In this document: positions 42,802 through 51,440 of the stretch, piece by piece | Layout: each line of letters opens with the position of its first letter | Numbering within the stretch: position 1 is the stretch's first letter | Virus record (IMG/VR): IMGVR_UViG_3300010403_000025 | Location: 1 to 64,000 of that record | DNA: 64,000 nt | Reading direction: 5' to 3' (one strand) | Source: a virus | Translations under genes and position numbers: made by a program | The notes under the pieces: generated by a model | Database searches by the model: none | Seen by the model: only the letters and a program-made list of their open reading frames with translations | What the model was told of the DNA's origin: nothing

Positions 42802-43137
42802 ATGGTCTATTGTGCGCAAGCCCTGCTGATGTACAACACCGTTAACCGGCGCGACACCATTATGGGCAACATTCAGACCCAGGTGGCGAATAAGCCCCGC
42901 TATCACGGATTGGCGGCAGACATTAACGGCATTACTTCGAAAAGTGGGAGTCCTGCGATTTTGATCGAGATTCGATTCTTGAACGCACAGGACATGCTCG
43001 ACCTGCAAGCCTTCATCGAAACGGGGGCCGTCGGGGCGAATCAACCGTTACCGGGAAGCTTCGCCAAAATCCATAATTGCAACCATGACGAGTCGAACAT
43101 TCAACTGTGTTCGGTATCCACGATAAGGACATGGTGA
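42802..43137 (+). CDS. Phage protein of unknown function, 111 residues
   Basis: The C-terminal part (SPAILIEIRFLNAQDMLDLQ AFIETGAV) looks ordered; the N terminus is uncertain. ATG starts at 42802, 42832 and 42862 are all in frame and none has a strong ribosome site. It ends next to the LamG-like gene at 43138. Confidence 0.5.
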   Translation: MVYCAQALLMYNTVNRRDTIMGNIQTQVANKPRYHGLAADINGITSKSGSPAILIEIRFLNAQDMLDLQAFIETGAVGANQPLPGSFAKIHNCNHDESNIQLCSVSTIRTW

Positions 43138-43884
43138 ATGGGCTGTTTGTCTTTTGACGAAATTGACGACCGTCTGAAGTTCACCACCGTCACGACGGCT
43201 GCCGCCGACATTGGCGATGGCGCATGGACGATCTGCTGGGTAGGCAAGCGGGCCTCGACCGGGACGAACTTCAACGCCGTCTGTTATGGTCTGTCCGGTT
43301 CTGGAAACGGCACCACCGAACTGGGGATGTCGTTCAAGACAGGCAATCAACTCGTCATCGATGTCAGCGCCGGTACAGAAACATTCAGCACCTTCACCTC
43401 GACGGCATCGCCGTACATGCTGGCGCTGTCGAAGGGGGCGGGAACCGTCACGCCTCGGCTCGGCTGGAAGCTCGGCAGCGGCGGGGCCTGGTCGCATGAA
43501 AACTTGGACGCCACGTTAGCCGATCAGATCGATCTCACGATGTTTGAAATCGGGGCGTGGCAGGGCACCGGCGATTTCTTCCATGGATGGATGGCAGTCA
43601 TCGGTTTGTGGGAAGGGGCGATGTCGGATGCGAATAAAGAAGCGCTCGATAACAATTGGCGCACGTCCGACTTATATAGCTCCGCCCATGGAACGCCGGT
43701 CGCGTTGTTTGAGTTGAATGTGGCGGGCGCTTCCGTCATCGACATCCTCGGAAATATTTCAGGGGTATCGGCGACCGGCACCACGCTCGATGCTGCCGAG
43801 ACGTGTGATTCCTGGAACTTCAACGGCAATGGGGGGCCGCCACCACCGGCACCGACCAGCTACATGCTGAACTACCATCGATAA
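43138..43884 (+). CDS. LamG/concanavalin-like protein
   Basis: The 248 residues form a beta-sandwich of the LamG type: FDEIDDRLKFTTVTTAAADI, then FFHGWMAVIGLWEGAMSDAN and KEALDNNWRTSDLY, the usual end of such domains in phage fibre proteins. It ends in a Gly/Pro-rich tail. Probably a sugar-binding virion component. Confidence 0.65.
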   Translation: MGCLSFDEIDDRLKFTTVTTAAADIGDGAWTICWVGKRASTGTNFNAVCYGLSGSGNGTTELGMSFKTGNQLVIDVSAGTETFSTFTSTASPYMLALSKGAGTVTPRLGWKLGSGGAWSHENLDATLADQIDLTMFEIGAWQGTGDFFHGWMAVIGLWEGAMSDANKEALDNNWRTSDLYSSAHGTPVALFELNVAGASVIDILGNISGVSATGTTLDAAETCDSWNFNGNGGPPPPAPTSYMLNYHR

Positions 43885-44589
43885 ATGCTCATCAACTATT
43901 TTGGGAGCGCCTCAAATCCCGCAGATAACGGCACGGGCGGAGAACCCGTCACCCTAGCCGTTACACCGCCGGCCAGCATGAAGGCGGGCGCCCTTGTCGT
44001 TATGATTGGTGGACATCGGCTCGCGGCCGATACGATCACGCTCTCTGCAACAGGTGGTCAGACGTGGAACGATACCTTGAATCTCAATGGTACGGGTGTT
44101 TCGACGCATCTGTGGTGGTGTGTCTATAACGGTGTCTGGGCGGCGGATCCATCGCTCGCGTTTGCTGCTGAAAGCGGCACGATACCCGTCAGCGCAATCA
44201 TGCACGTCTTCGACTCCGATCTTCCCGTGCGCTGGTCGCTCGATACGGCGATTGCGGGTGGAGCGGAGGCCTCAGCATCGCCCGTCGTGATCACGGGGAT
44301 CACGCCGATTGCACGCGACACGGTCACGCTGGCTTGCTGGCTTGTTCCGAATATCAGCACATGGGGAACGCTGAGCGGTGCAGGCTGGGTCGTTACGGGA
44401 ACGGCTCAATATCGAAACTCGATCGGCAGCGACATTTCTTTCGCCTTCGCCCACAACATTCAGGGTGTGCCTGCCGCGACGGGCGATGTCTCGCTGATAC
44501 CGTCCATCGCGGCAGCTGGCGGATCCTTCACGATTTGCTGGTGTGCGAATCCTGTGGATACGGGTTATCAAGTCAATCATCGACGCTAA
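43885..44589 (+). CDS. Beta-rich structural protein
   Basis: The 234 residues (MLINYFGSASNPADNGTGGE) have a jelly-roll-like pattern with many Thr/Ala/Gly and conserved Trp (STHLWWCVYNGVWAADPS). The layout AGALVVMIGGHR...TWN is similar to the exported protein at 34075. Probably a fibre component. It follows the LamG gene without a gap. Confidence 0.55.
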   Translation: MLINYFGSASNPADNGTGGEPVTLAVTPPASMKAGALVVMIGGHRLAADTITLSATGGQTWNDTLNLNGTGVSTHLWWCVYNGVWAADPSLAFAAESGTIPVSAIMHVFDSDLPVRWSLDTAIAGGAEASASPVVITGITPIARDTVTLACWLVPNISTWGTLSGAGWVVTGTAQYRNSIGSDISFAFAHNIQGVPAATGDVSLIPSIAAAGGSFTICWCANPVDTGYQVNHRR

Positions 44590-44606
44590 TCATTTAGGAG
44601 CACGGC

Positions 44607-45395
44607 ATGAGTCTGCACAAAATCACAAAACAGACACCGGACGGCATTGTCACTGCAGCCGAATGGAGTAATGAAGATCTGCGACCGACGACATTACGCC
44701 GGCTGCGCACGGTCTTTGACAAGCTAAAGGCGGAAGGTTTCAACGCAGTGAACGTGCCCGCGCGAACGCTCATGCAGGCGTTCGATCCCAGCGTTGATAT
44801 TTTGATGCTGCCGGACTTCAAGGGCGGCGGCTTGCAGACGTTTCAGGAAACACTCGTCGCTCAGTCGGTTGCGGGCTCATCCTTCGCCACGTACACAACG
44901 GCGAAGACCGTCATCCCGGCAACGAACTTAATCACCCTTCCGGCCAATTGGTGGTACATCGGACGGTCGATGAAGATCGATGTGTGCGGCGCGATTTCCA
45001 ATATCGTGACAACTCCCGGCTTGATGAACTTTCAGGTCAAGATCGGTAGCGTGGCCGCGTTCGATACGGGCAACATCCAACTCAACGCGACAGCGCATAC
45101 CTTGTTGCCGTTCTGGCTGGAAATCTTACTGACCTGCCGTGCTGTGGGTGTCACGACTTCGGCGAACCTGATGGGATTGTCGAAAGCGAACGGCAAAATG
45201 TTTACTGTCACCGCTGCGCAGACGGACGGCGCAAATACGAATACGATGATCATGGCACCAGCAACGGCACCCGTTGTCGGTACAGGGTTTGACAGCACCA
45301 TCGCCAACATTCTCGACTTATGGGTGGGTTTCACAATCTCCGACGCGGCTAATCTCATCCGTATTGATCAAATGATCGTGTCAGCGCTTAATTAA
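44607..45395 (+). CDS. Beta-sandwich virion protein
   Basis: The 262 residues are preceded by AGGAG nine bases before the ATG. An N-terminal helical part (about 1-60) is followed by a jelly-roll domain (VIPATNLITLPANWWYIGRS and LLPFWLEILLTCRAVG), common in phage fibre and capsid-decoration proteins. No enzyme motif seen. Confidence 0.6.
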   Translation: MSLHKITKQTPDGIVTAAEWSNEDLRPTTLRRLRTVFDKLKAEGFNAVNVPARTLMQAFDPSVDILMLPDFKGGGLQTFQETLVAQSVAGSSFATYTTAKTVIPATNLITLPANWWYIGRSMKIDVCGAISNIVTTPGLMNFQVKIGSVAAFDTGNIQLNATAHTLLPFWLEILLTCRAVGVTTSANLMGLSKANGKMFTVTAAQTDGANTNTMIMAPATAPVVGTGFDSTIANILDLWVGFTISDAANLIRIDQMIVSALN

Positions 45396-45418
45396 CTTCA
45401 GTTGATTCATAGACGTAA

Positions 45419-47140
45419 ATGCCATTCGGTGGTTTCGGCAATCATCCCGGTATTGGGACGCTCAACTTCAGCGTTACTGCTCCGCCGGATACGTTCGCAC
45501 GGCCTCGGGTTGAAGAAGCCACCGTTGCGGCGGGCGGGGTCAATGCAACCGTCAATGCTGTCGGCGCAGAGATCCTCGTTGAAGTCGGCTCCGCTTCCGT
45601 TACCGCAGCCGCCAATGTTACGGCCGTCGGCGCTGAGATTCTCGTTGAGCAGGGAAGCGTCACTGTATCGCTCGCTGCTTCCGCAACTGTCAATGCAACC
45701 GGAAACTTCGCTACATTCGAGCAAGGCACCGCGACCGTTACTGCCGACGCCAATGTTAATGCAAGCGGTGCGCAAGTCCTCGTTGAACAAGGCACCCCAA
45801 CTGTCACTGCCAATGCCACCGTCAATGTTTCTGGTTCTGAAATTCTCACCGAGAAAGGGACCGTCGCTCTCGATATCGGTCAAACGGTCACGGCGAGTGG
45901 TTCAGAGATCCTCGTTCAGCAAGGATCCGTTACCGAAAGCGGCGATGCGAACGTCACTGTTACGGGTCAACAAATCCTCGTTGAGCAAGGGACAGCTCAA
46001 GCGGGCAGCCTCGTATCCATCAATGCTATCGGTCAAGAAGTCCTCGTTGAACAAGGCGCTGCAACGGAGACCGGCGATGCGAATGCCACCGCGGTCGGTC
46101 AGGCAATTACCGCCGAGCAAGGCACCGTTACCCTTACGGCAGATGCCAATGTCACCGTTTCAGGCGCTCAGATCCTTGTCGAGCAAGGCGCGGCCACTGT
46201 TACTGCTGGCGCAGGCGTATCGGCGGTCGGAGCGCAGATCAATGCGGAGCAAGGCGTTGTTACCGAGAGTGGCGATGCCAATGTTACCGCGGTTGGCGCA
46301 CAAGTTCTCGTCGAACAAGGAACGGCGCAGGCTGGAAGTCTTGCGTCCATCAATGCAACGGGCCAGGAAGTCCTTGTTGAATCTGGCACTACAACTCAGT
46401 CGGGTGCAGCGAATGTCACGGCTGTTGGTAACGAAGTCCTCGTCCAATCTGGAACAGCCACCGTCACCGTCGATCAGAGCGTTGCCGTTACAGGCGCCGC
46501 AATCACGGCGGAAATCGGCACGGTTACCGAAAGCGGCACCGATCAGACTTCTGCTGTTGGCCAGGAAGTCCTCGTTGAATTCGGTACTATCTCGGTTACC
46601 GCGGGTGGCAGCGTCAGTGTTGGCGCAATTGGCAATGAAGTCCTCGTCCAGGCTGGGACGGTATCCGTTCAAGCCGATGCGACGGTCAATGTTACTGGAC
46701 TCGAAATCGCGGTTCAGATCGGGACGAGCACGCAAAGCGGGACAGCCGTTGTCTCGCTCTCAGGAAATGAGATATCGGCTGAACTTGGCGTCGTCTCCGT
46801 CTCGGGTGCTGCCAATGTCACCGTCAGCGGCTCGCAGGTTTTGGTTCAGGTCGGGACCGTTACCGTTGATCTCGGTGCCACGGTTCAGATTACCGGGATT
46901 GCGATCAATGTCGAGACGGGTACGGTTCTTGTTAGCGGAACCGCAATCGTCACGCTTTCCGGGAATTCCATCACCGCGGAATTTGGCTCTACCGGAATCC
47001 AGATCCAGACCGGTTTCACCTACCAACTGGTCATCTCCGATGCGGCCGTTACCAATGTGACGCTGTCGGATGAATCAGTGACGCGGTTAGAAATCAGCGA
47101 TGAAGCCGTAACACGAGTTCTCGTTAGCGAGCTGGTCTGA
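45419..47140 (+). CDS. 22-residue-repeat protein (solenoid-like)
   Basis: The 573 residues are built almost entirely from about 20 repeats of 22 residues, each like VTAVGAEILVEQGTVTVTAD with two short beta strands, encoded by a 66-base period. A C-terminal cap differs (TLSDESVTRLEISDEAVTRV). A beta-solenoid or Ig-like stack forming a rigid fibre is likely. Codon third positions vary among repeats, so it is maintained at protein level. The reading frame is chosen over overlapping open frames because of the repeat and composition. Confidence 0.8.
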   Translation: MPFGGFGNHPGIGTLNFSVTAPPDTFARPRVEEATVAAGGVNATVNAVGAEILVEVGSASVTAAANVTAVGAEILVEQGSVTVSLAASATVNATGNFATFEQGTATVTADANVNASGAQVLVEQGTPTVTANATVNVSGSEILTEKGTVALDIGQTVTASGSEILVQQGSVTESGDANVTVTGQQILVEQGTAQAGSLVSINAIGQEVLVEQGAATETGDANATAVGQAITAEQGTVTLTADANVTVSGAQILVEQGAATVTAGAGVSAVGAQINAEQGVVTESGDANVTAVGAQVLVEQGTAQAGSLASINATGQEVLVESGTTTQSGAANVTAVGNEVLVQSGTATVTVDQSVAVTGAAITAEIGTVTESGTDQTSAVGQEVLVEFGTISVTAGGSVSVGAIGNEVLVQAGTVSVQADATVNVTGLEIAVQIGTSTQSGTAVVSLSGNEISAELGVVSVSGAANVTVSGSQVLVQVGTVTVDLGATVQITGIAINVETGTVLVSGTAIVTLSGNSITAEFGSTGIQIQTGFTYQLVISDAAVTNVTLSDESVTRLEISDEAVTRVLVSELV

Positions 47141-47337
47141 TGCTCATCAATACACTGCTCGGAGAATTGGACGATTCATTGCTCGAGAAAGAAGTCCAGC
47201 GTAGCAAAGTCGATTGTGGCCACGCGGTGGTCACCCGGTATTTCTATAAAGGTGAACTGGTGCGTCAGGACACCATTATCGAAGTCGAAAAAGTTCCCGC
47301 CATCGGCTCGAAGGGCGGACTCTTCACGAAAGGATAA
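47140..47337 (+). CDS. Small protein after repeat fibre
   Basis: The 65-residue product starts at the ATG in TGATG at 47140. MLINTLLGELDDSLLEKEVQ is followed by a beta part with HAVVTRYFYKGELV. Unknown; perhaps a fibre chaperone. Confidence 0.55.
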   Translation: MLINTLLGELDDSLLEKEVQRSKVDCGHAVVTRYFYKGELVRQDTIIEVEKVPAIGSKGGLFTKG

Positions 47338-47340
47338 ACC

Positions 47341-47856
47341 ATGAATCACGTTCTTGCCTTACCGTCTGCCCTCGCGCCGCGCGAATCCTTCTGGGATAAG
47401 ATCCGGCGGCATTGGGCGATTACTGCGGCCGTCTGCGAAAGTTTCAAAAAAGAACTCCTTCAAGCCCTGCACGATTTCACGATAACGACGGGGCACGTCT
47501 TCAAGATCGCGCTCTATACCTCATCCGCCACACTGAATGCCTCGACAACGAATTACAGTACAACCAATGAAGTGGTGGGCGCGGGCTATAGCGCGGGCGG
47601 TACGGTCATTACGTCATCCACCCCGGTGTTGAGTACGGGTGGCGTGGGAGCGGTCGCCCTCTGCGACTTCACGGATGCAGTGTGGACGACAGCCACCATT
47701 ACAGCCAGAGGCGCGCTGATCTACAACGATACCTCGGCGAATGATAAGGGTGTGCAGGTGCTCGATTTCTCGACCGATCAAACGTCAACAGCGGGAACCT
47801 TCACGATCGTCTTCCCGGCACCGGCCAAGACGACAGCGATTCTGAGACTCAACTAG
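47341..47856 (+). CDS. Conserved phage structural protein
   Basis: The 171 residues include CESFKKELLQALHDFTITTG and KIALYTSSATLNASTTNYST, a combination found in many phage tail regions (often annotated as hypothetical or virion). The rest is beta-rich with VLSTGGVGAVALCDF. Likely a tail or fibre accessory protein. Confidence 0.6.
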   Translation: MNHVLALPSALAPRESFWDKIRRHWAITAAVCESFKKELLQALHDFTITTGHVFKIALYTSSATLNASTTNYSTTNEVVGAGYSAGGTVITSSTPVLSTGGVGAVALCDFTDAVWTTATITARGALIYNDTSANDKGVQVLDFSTDQTSTAGTFTIVFPAPAKTTAILRLN

Positions 47857-47857
47857 A

Positions 47858-48634
47858 ATGCACGTCCGCTTTCGTGGCGACCGCTTGAGTGTGATCGAGA
47901 ATGGATGGCTGGATCGGGCCTCGATGATCCTCTGCTATTTCATTCTCGGTCCACTGTTCGGTGTGCGCCAACAAATTGAACCGGATATCAAGCCGAATAA
48001 GCGACTGGCCTTTATTCTGGTTCTCAATCTGGCGTTCCTGTTTTGGGCCGCGCCGATGCTGTTGCGGCTCGGGTTGGCGTGGACTCTCGTGACGCCGGCG
48101 GTGCTGTACGTGTGCTACTCGATGCCGGAAGTCGTGTACGAGCATCGGAACTATGTCGCGTTGTTAGGCATTGCTACTCTCGCGGCATGGTCGGCGGAAC
48201 GCGCGCCGCTTCTGGTTGCGGGACTCGCGGCTCTTTATGTCGGACGGACGATTCTGCGGAATCGACGGCTGAGCACAGCCTTTGGTTACTGGAAGTTGGC
48301 CTACGAAGAAAGTCCGCATCATTGGCGCGTGCGGTTCAACTACGCGCAACAGCTTCAAATCAACGGTAAAGAACTGGATGCCTTACCGTTACTGCATAGC
48401 CTGTTCGATGCACCTCGGCCTTGCGGCGAAACGGCGGCGCAGCACGCGAGCGTAATTTATCTGAAGCACCAACGTCTTGAGGATGCCGAGAAACTTCTTG
48501 GGTCGCGCGGTGAAGCTATCTTGAAATTCCCGAATAACCGTGTCCTGCGAATCTTGCGGTCGGATATGTTGCGCAGCCAGGGAAAAGCGGAACAGGCCGA
48601 CTTGGCGTTACAAGCCGCGAAGGCGTTAGCATGA
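47858..48634 (+). CDS. C-terminal half of a TMTC-like (GT-C) glycosyltransferase, with TPR
   Basis: The 258 residues have four or more transmembrane helices (about 22-128), then tetratricopeptide-like helices. EHRNY at 95-99 and TILRNRRLSTAFGYWKLAYE match the conserved end of the membrane domain of TMTC-type enzymes (E.R.Y....G; RN..W.....W). Alone it lacks the catalytic acidic loop, found in the separate 43-residue gene at 48921. It may assemble with that gene product and the one at 49594 in the inner membrane. Confidence 0.7.
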   Translation: MHVRFRGDRLSVIENGWLDRASMILCYFILGPLFGVRQQIEPDIKPNKRLAFILVLNLAFLFWAAPMLLRLGLAWTLVTPAVLYVCYSMPEVVYEHRNYVALLGIATLAAWSAERAPLLVAGLAALYVGRTILRNRRLSTAFGYWKLAYEESPHHWRVRFNYAQQLQINGKELDALPLLHSLFDAPRPCGETAAQHASVIYLKHQRLEDAEKLLGSRGEAILKFPNNRVLRILRSDMLRSQGKAEQADLALQAAKALA

Positions 48635-48921
48635 ACAACTACGATAAAGGCGACGTCGTCCGATGTTACGGACACTTCACCAATAACCTGGACGCGGATA
48701 TTGATCCGACCAGCGTCTTCTTTTCGGTCATCGATCCCACCCAAGCGCAGACCAATTATCAATACGGCGTGGGTATCCAGATCATCAAAGATTCGGTGGG
48801 TCACTATCACGCCGACGTTGATGCAGACCTCGAAGGCTACTATCGTTATAGGTGGTACTCGACGGGAACCGGCAAGGCTGCCGATGATGCGTGGTTTGTC
48901 GTGGATCCCACACCCTTCTAA
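48631..48921 (+). CDS. Small phage tail-type beta protein
   Basis: The 96 residues (MNNYDKGDVVRCYGHFTNNL) have the common phage layout GDxVR...DPTxVxF...GxYxYRWxSTG. It lies between two pieces of the split glycosyltransferase and overlaps both (ATGA upstream, TAATG downstream). Probably a virion accessory protein. Confidence 0.6.
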   Translation: MNNYDKGDVVRCYGHFTNNLDADIDPTSVFFSVIDPTQAQTNYQYGVGIQIIKDSVGHYHADVDADLEGYYRYRWYSTGTGKAADDAWFVVDPTPF

Positions 48922-49052
48922 TGGACCTCATTCTCTTGATTACTATCGGCCTTGCGTGTCTCGTCGCGTACTGGCCGAGCCTCACTGCTGAACTGACTTT
49001 CGACGATCATTCCGTCATGGACGCCCTGGATGATCATTTGAGGCCGCTATGA
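48921..49052 (+). CDS. 43-residue N-terminal piece of a TMTC-like glycosyltransferase (catalytic FDD)
   Basis: MDLILLITIGLACLVAYWPS is one transmembrane helix. LTAELTFDDHSVM follows, matching the start of TMTC-type GT-C enzymes, where the helix leads to a luminal (periplasmic) loop with the catalytic DD. In full-length relatives the middle membrane part and TPRs follow in one chain; here they are in separate genes at 49594 and 47858. The ATGA overlap with the methyltransferase supports translation. Confidence 0.65.
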   Translation: MDLILLITIGLACLVAYWPSLTAELTFDDHSVMDALDDHLRPL

Positions 49053-49597
49053 GTTTGGCTCAACTCTGCAATCGTCTCAGCGCGTTTCGGCATCATGTGC
49101 TGGGCCGAACGTATTTCTATGGTGCCCTTCAGTCGCATCGGGCACCGCACATGAAAAGGCTGGCTCGTGCCGAGTTTTACCGTCTGGGCCGGCGGCTGAA
49201 TATTCTCGAGGTTGGTTCATTTCGGGGAGAATCCGCCGCGCTGTGGGGGGAGTTTGGTCACGTAACCTGCGTGGATCTATGGCCGGACGGAACTGGTATT
49301 TTCGCGCGCAACATGAAACTGCTCGGCGTGGACTATACGAGTTATCGCGGAGACAGTGCCAAGCTGTTGAAGCAGTTCATTGAAGCGGGCCACTTGTACG
49401 ATATCGTCTACATTGATGGCGCTCACGATTATCACGGCTGCCGATCGGATTTGGAACTCGGCCGTCAATTGGTTAAACCGGGCGGCATCCTGTGCGGCGA
49501 CGATTTCGACGAGGAGCATCCGGGAGTCATCAACGCGGTTGGGGATATTTTGGGAAACGTTCAGGACCGTGAAGGCTTTTACTGGATGAATCCATGA
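49049..49597 (+). CDS. Class I SAM methyltransferase
   Basis: The 182 residues have motif I LNILEVGSFRGESAALWGEF, then CVDLWPDGTG, YDIVYIDGAHDYHGCRSDLE and KPGGILCGDDFDEEHPGV. This is the layout of Methyltransf_24-type sugar or small-molecule O-methyltransferases with a metal-binding DGAH..DD set. It is coupled to the glycosyltransferase pieces on both sides, suggesting methylation of the same glycan. Confidence 0.82.
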   Translation: MSLAQLCNRLSAFRHHVLGRTYFYGALQSHRAPHMKRLARAEFYRLGRRLNILEVGSFRGESAALWGEFGHVTCVDLWPDGTGIFARNMKLLGVDYTSYRGDSAKLLKQFIEAGHLYDIVYIDGAHDYHGCRSDLELGRQLVKPGGILCGDDFDEEHPGVINAVGDILGNVQDREGFYWMNP

Positions 49598-50043
49598 GGC
49601 TCTATCGTGCGATCGATTGGCTATTGCGCCGGCACCGCCACTTGGTTTACGCGACCTACCATCGCGATCTAAGAATCCACGGCAAGCAGGATCTCAAGAA
49701 GAACAAGCATATGGAAGGCTGGCACGCGACGAATATCGCGCTGCACATCCTAGCCGCCAGTCTGGTCTACGCGATCCTGCGTGGCTTCTTTGCGCCATTG
49801 TCGGCCAGTCTCGGCGCTTTAGTCTTCGCCGTTCATCCGATGGGTACCTCATCCGTGAGCACCCTTTCCGGCCGCTCGTCGCTACTCTGCGGGGTCCTGT
49901 ATCTCGCCGGGATTCTCGGTGCACTGATCGGTGGATGGTGGTGGGTGGTGGTTCCGGTCTGCTTCGCTTTGGGCTGGGTCTCGAAGCAGGAAATCATCAT
50001 GCTGCCTGTAGTGATCGTGTTGACGTTGTGGATCATCCGGTGA
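49594..50043 (+). CDS. Middle membrane part of a TMTC-like glycosyltransferase
   Basis: The 149 residues include WHATNIALHILAASLVYAIL (43-62), GALVFAVHPMGTSSVSTLSG (74-93), RSSLL and SKQEIIMLP (130-138). These match the ordered motifs of TMTC membrane domains (YH..N..LH, L.FA.HP..TE.V....GR..LL, SKE...LP). The family's first helix and DD loop are absent here and present in the gene at 48921. ATGA overlap upstream and GTGA downstream. Confidence 0.75.
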   Translation: MRLYRAIDWLLRRHRHLVYATYHRDLRIHGKQDLKKNKHMEGWHATNIALHILAASLVYAILRGFFAPLSASLGALVFAVHPMGTSSVSTLSGRSSLLCGVLYLAGILGALIGGWWWVVVPVCFALGWVSKQEIIMLPVVIVLTLWIIR

Positions 50044-50438
50044 AGCATCTCGTCCTGTCGCTGATCCATTGGTCTCAACAGCACCGCCTCTTCGATACGT
50101 TTCTTTGGTACGACATTTTTGTCGGAACGGGCCGAACGTTTCTTTCCGGTGTGGGAATTGGTATCGGCGTGAGTGCGACGTTTGCTGCATCCAGTCTGAT
50201 GATTAGTCTTCAAGAGCGCGCGACCTTCCCGATGATAATGGCTGAGATTGAGAGTTACCGGGCACTACCGGAATCCGTCAAGTGTTCGCCGCAGATCAGC
50301 AACACCATTGCCAATCTCAACGCACGGGTGGCGCATGAGAAAGAATCGAATCGGCATGGATTTTCTGATTTGTTCTCCACGGATCGTTGGAACAACGTTC
50401 AGCCTATTACTGTGACCTGTGCGTCTCAAGATCCGTGA
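50040..50438 (+). CDS. Membrane protein of lysis/tail border
   Basis: It starts at GTG 50040 (GTGA overlap) and has 132 residues, with one strong hydrophobic stretch (FLSGVGIGIGVSATFAASSL) and a charged C-terminal part. No known family recognised. It is coupled to the coiled-coil gene by a one-base overlap. Confidence 0.5.
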   Translation: MKHLVLSLIHWSQQHRLFDTFLWYDIFVGTGRTFLSGVGIGIGVSATFAASSLMISLQERATFPMIMAEIESYRALPESVKCSPQISNTIANLNARVAHEKESNRHGFSDLFSTDRWNNVQPITVTCASQDP

Positions 50439-50983
50439 TGACGGGCGGCGACAAGATTTCACTTAAAGAATACTTTGAGGTGCTGCTCAAAGAACGAGAT
50501 TTGTACTACATCGAAAAGATAAAACATCTGGAAGCGCTAATGAGTGGCATCGATGTAAAACATACGGCAGCCGTCCAAGCCGTCAAAGAATTGCAGGCGA
50601 GCATTTATACCGCTTCGGAGAAAGCCATCCTGAAAGCGGAAGAGCAACAGAAAGAACTGAATATCAAAAATAATGAATTCAGGGCGCAGCTCAAAGACCA
50701 AGCCGAAGTCCTCATGCCTCGGAATGAGTCTCAAACCTTGCATAAAAATTCCGACGAAAAAATATCGGGGTTAAAAAAAGATTTCGACGCGCAGCTGGAA
50801 CTCATCCGCAGACATTTTGACGAGAAAACAGAATTCAATCGTAAAAGCATTCAAGAGCTGAGGGAAGCAAAGTCCATGGGCGAAGGCAAATCGACTGGAG
50901 TCCGCGATTTTCGAGACTTTGCCGGATGGGGCGTTGCTATCCTCTTGGGACTGTTAGCCCTCGCTCAATATCTCCGACCTTAA
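50438..50983 (+). CDS. Coiled-coil protein with C-terminal membrane anchor
   Basis: From ATG 50438 it has 181 residues. A long charged coiled coil (about 10-140, many Glu/Lys) is followed by AGWGVAILLGLLALAQYL, one transmembrane helix at the C terminus. Such proteins occur near phage lysis genes. Function unknown; a spanin-like or membrane-anchored role is possible. Confidence 0.55.
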   Translation: MTGGDKISLKEYFEVLLKERDLYYIEKIKHLEALMSGIDVKHTAAVQAVKELQASIYTASEKAILKAEEQQKELNIKNNEFRAQLKDQAEVLMPRNESQTLHKNSDEKISGLKKDFDAQLELIRRHFDEKTEFNRKSIQELREAKSMGEGKSTGVRDFRDFAGWGVAILLGLLALAQYLRP

Positions 50984-50998
50984 AAGGACAAATCCAAA

Positions 50999-51373
50999 AT
51001 GGAAATGGGACTGCTCGGCAGCCAGCTTGCTCTGGCGTATCTCTTCTCTTCACTGATGAAGATTTTTAAATACACGCCATGGTTTCCGTTCATGCAGAAG
51101 GAAGCTGCGGTACTGAACCGCATTTTCGCGGCGATCATGGCGCTCATTGCGGCTGTGGGTATCCAGTACACCTATGATTCGGTAACGGGCGTCATGACGA
51201 TTACCGGATTGACGGCAGCGGGTATTGCTACGGGGCTCTGGAGTTGGTTCGTTCAATTCGCCTTGCAGCAGGGTGCCTTCAAGCTGATTGTTCAGCCGGA
51301 AGAACGACGCCAACAGCTCTCGGGAGAGTTACCGAAAACCTCGCTAACTACTGGTACCGGCGACGGTAAATGA
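50999..51373 (+). CDS. Holin-like membrane protein
   Basis: The 124 residues have helices near 5-20 (LGSQLALAYLFSSLMKI), 43-58 (IFAAIMALIAAVGIQY) and 69-90. The C-terminal tail is charged. Position shortly before lipoprotein, barrel and peptidase genes fits a holin. The family assignment is from context and topology only. Confidence 0.5.
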   Translation: MEMGLLGSQLALAYLFSSLMKIFKYTPWFPFMQKEAAVLNRIFAAIMALIAAVGIQYTYDSVTGVMTITGLTAAGIATGLWSWFVQFALQQGAFKLIVQPEERRQQLSGELPKTSLTTGTGDGK

Positions 51374-51377
51374 CCCC

Positions 51378-51393
51378 TGTGCACTCAAATACA
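51378..51393 (+). promoter_or_regulatory. Late-region motif TGTGCACTCAAATACA, copy 3
   Basis: Fifteen of 16 bases equal copies 1 and 2. It starts just after the holin-like gene's stop and 63 bases before the next ATG. GATACT follows at roughly the -10-like place. Confidence 0.5.
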
Positions 51394-51440
51394 GTTTAGT
51401 TTTCCCGCCTCGTAGATACTGATTCCAGAAGGGATTCCGC

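Noticed and set aside
45402-47060. A 552-codon Ser/Arg-rich frame overlapping the repeat protein
   Set aside because: It is the shifted reading of 66-base repeats; the chosen frame shows regular beta repeats and normal composition.
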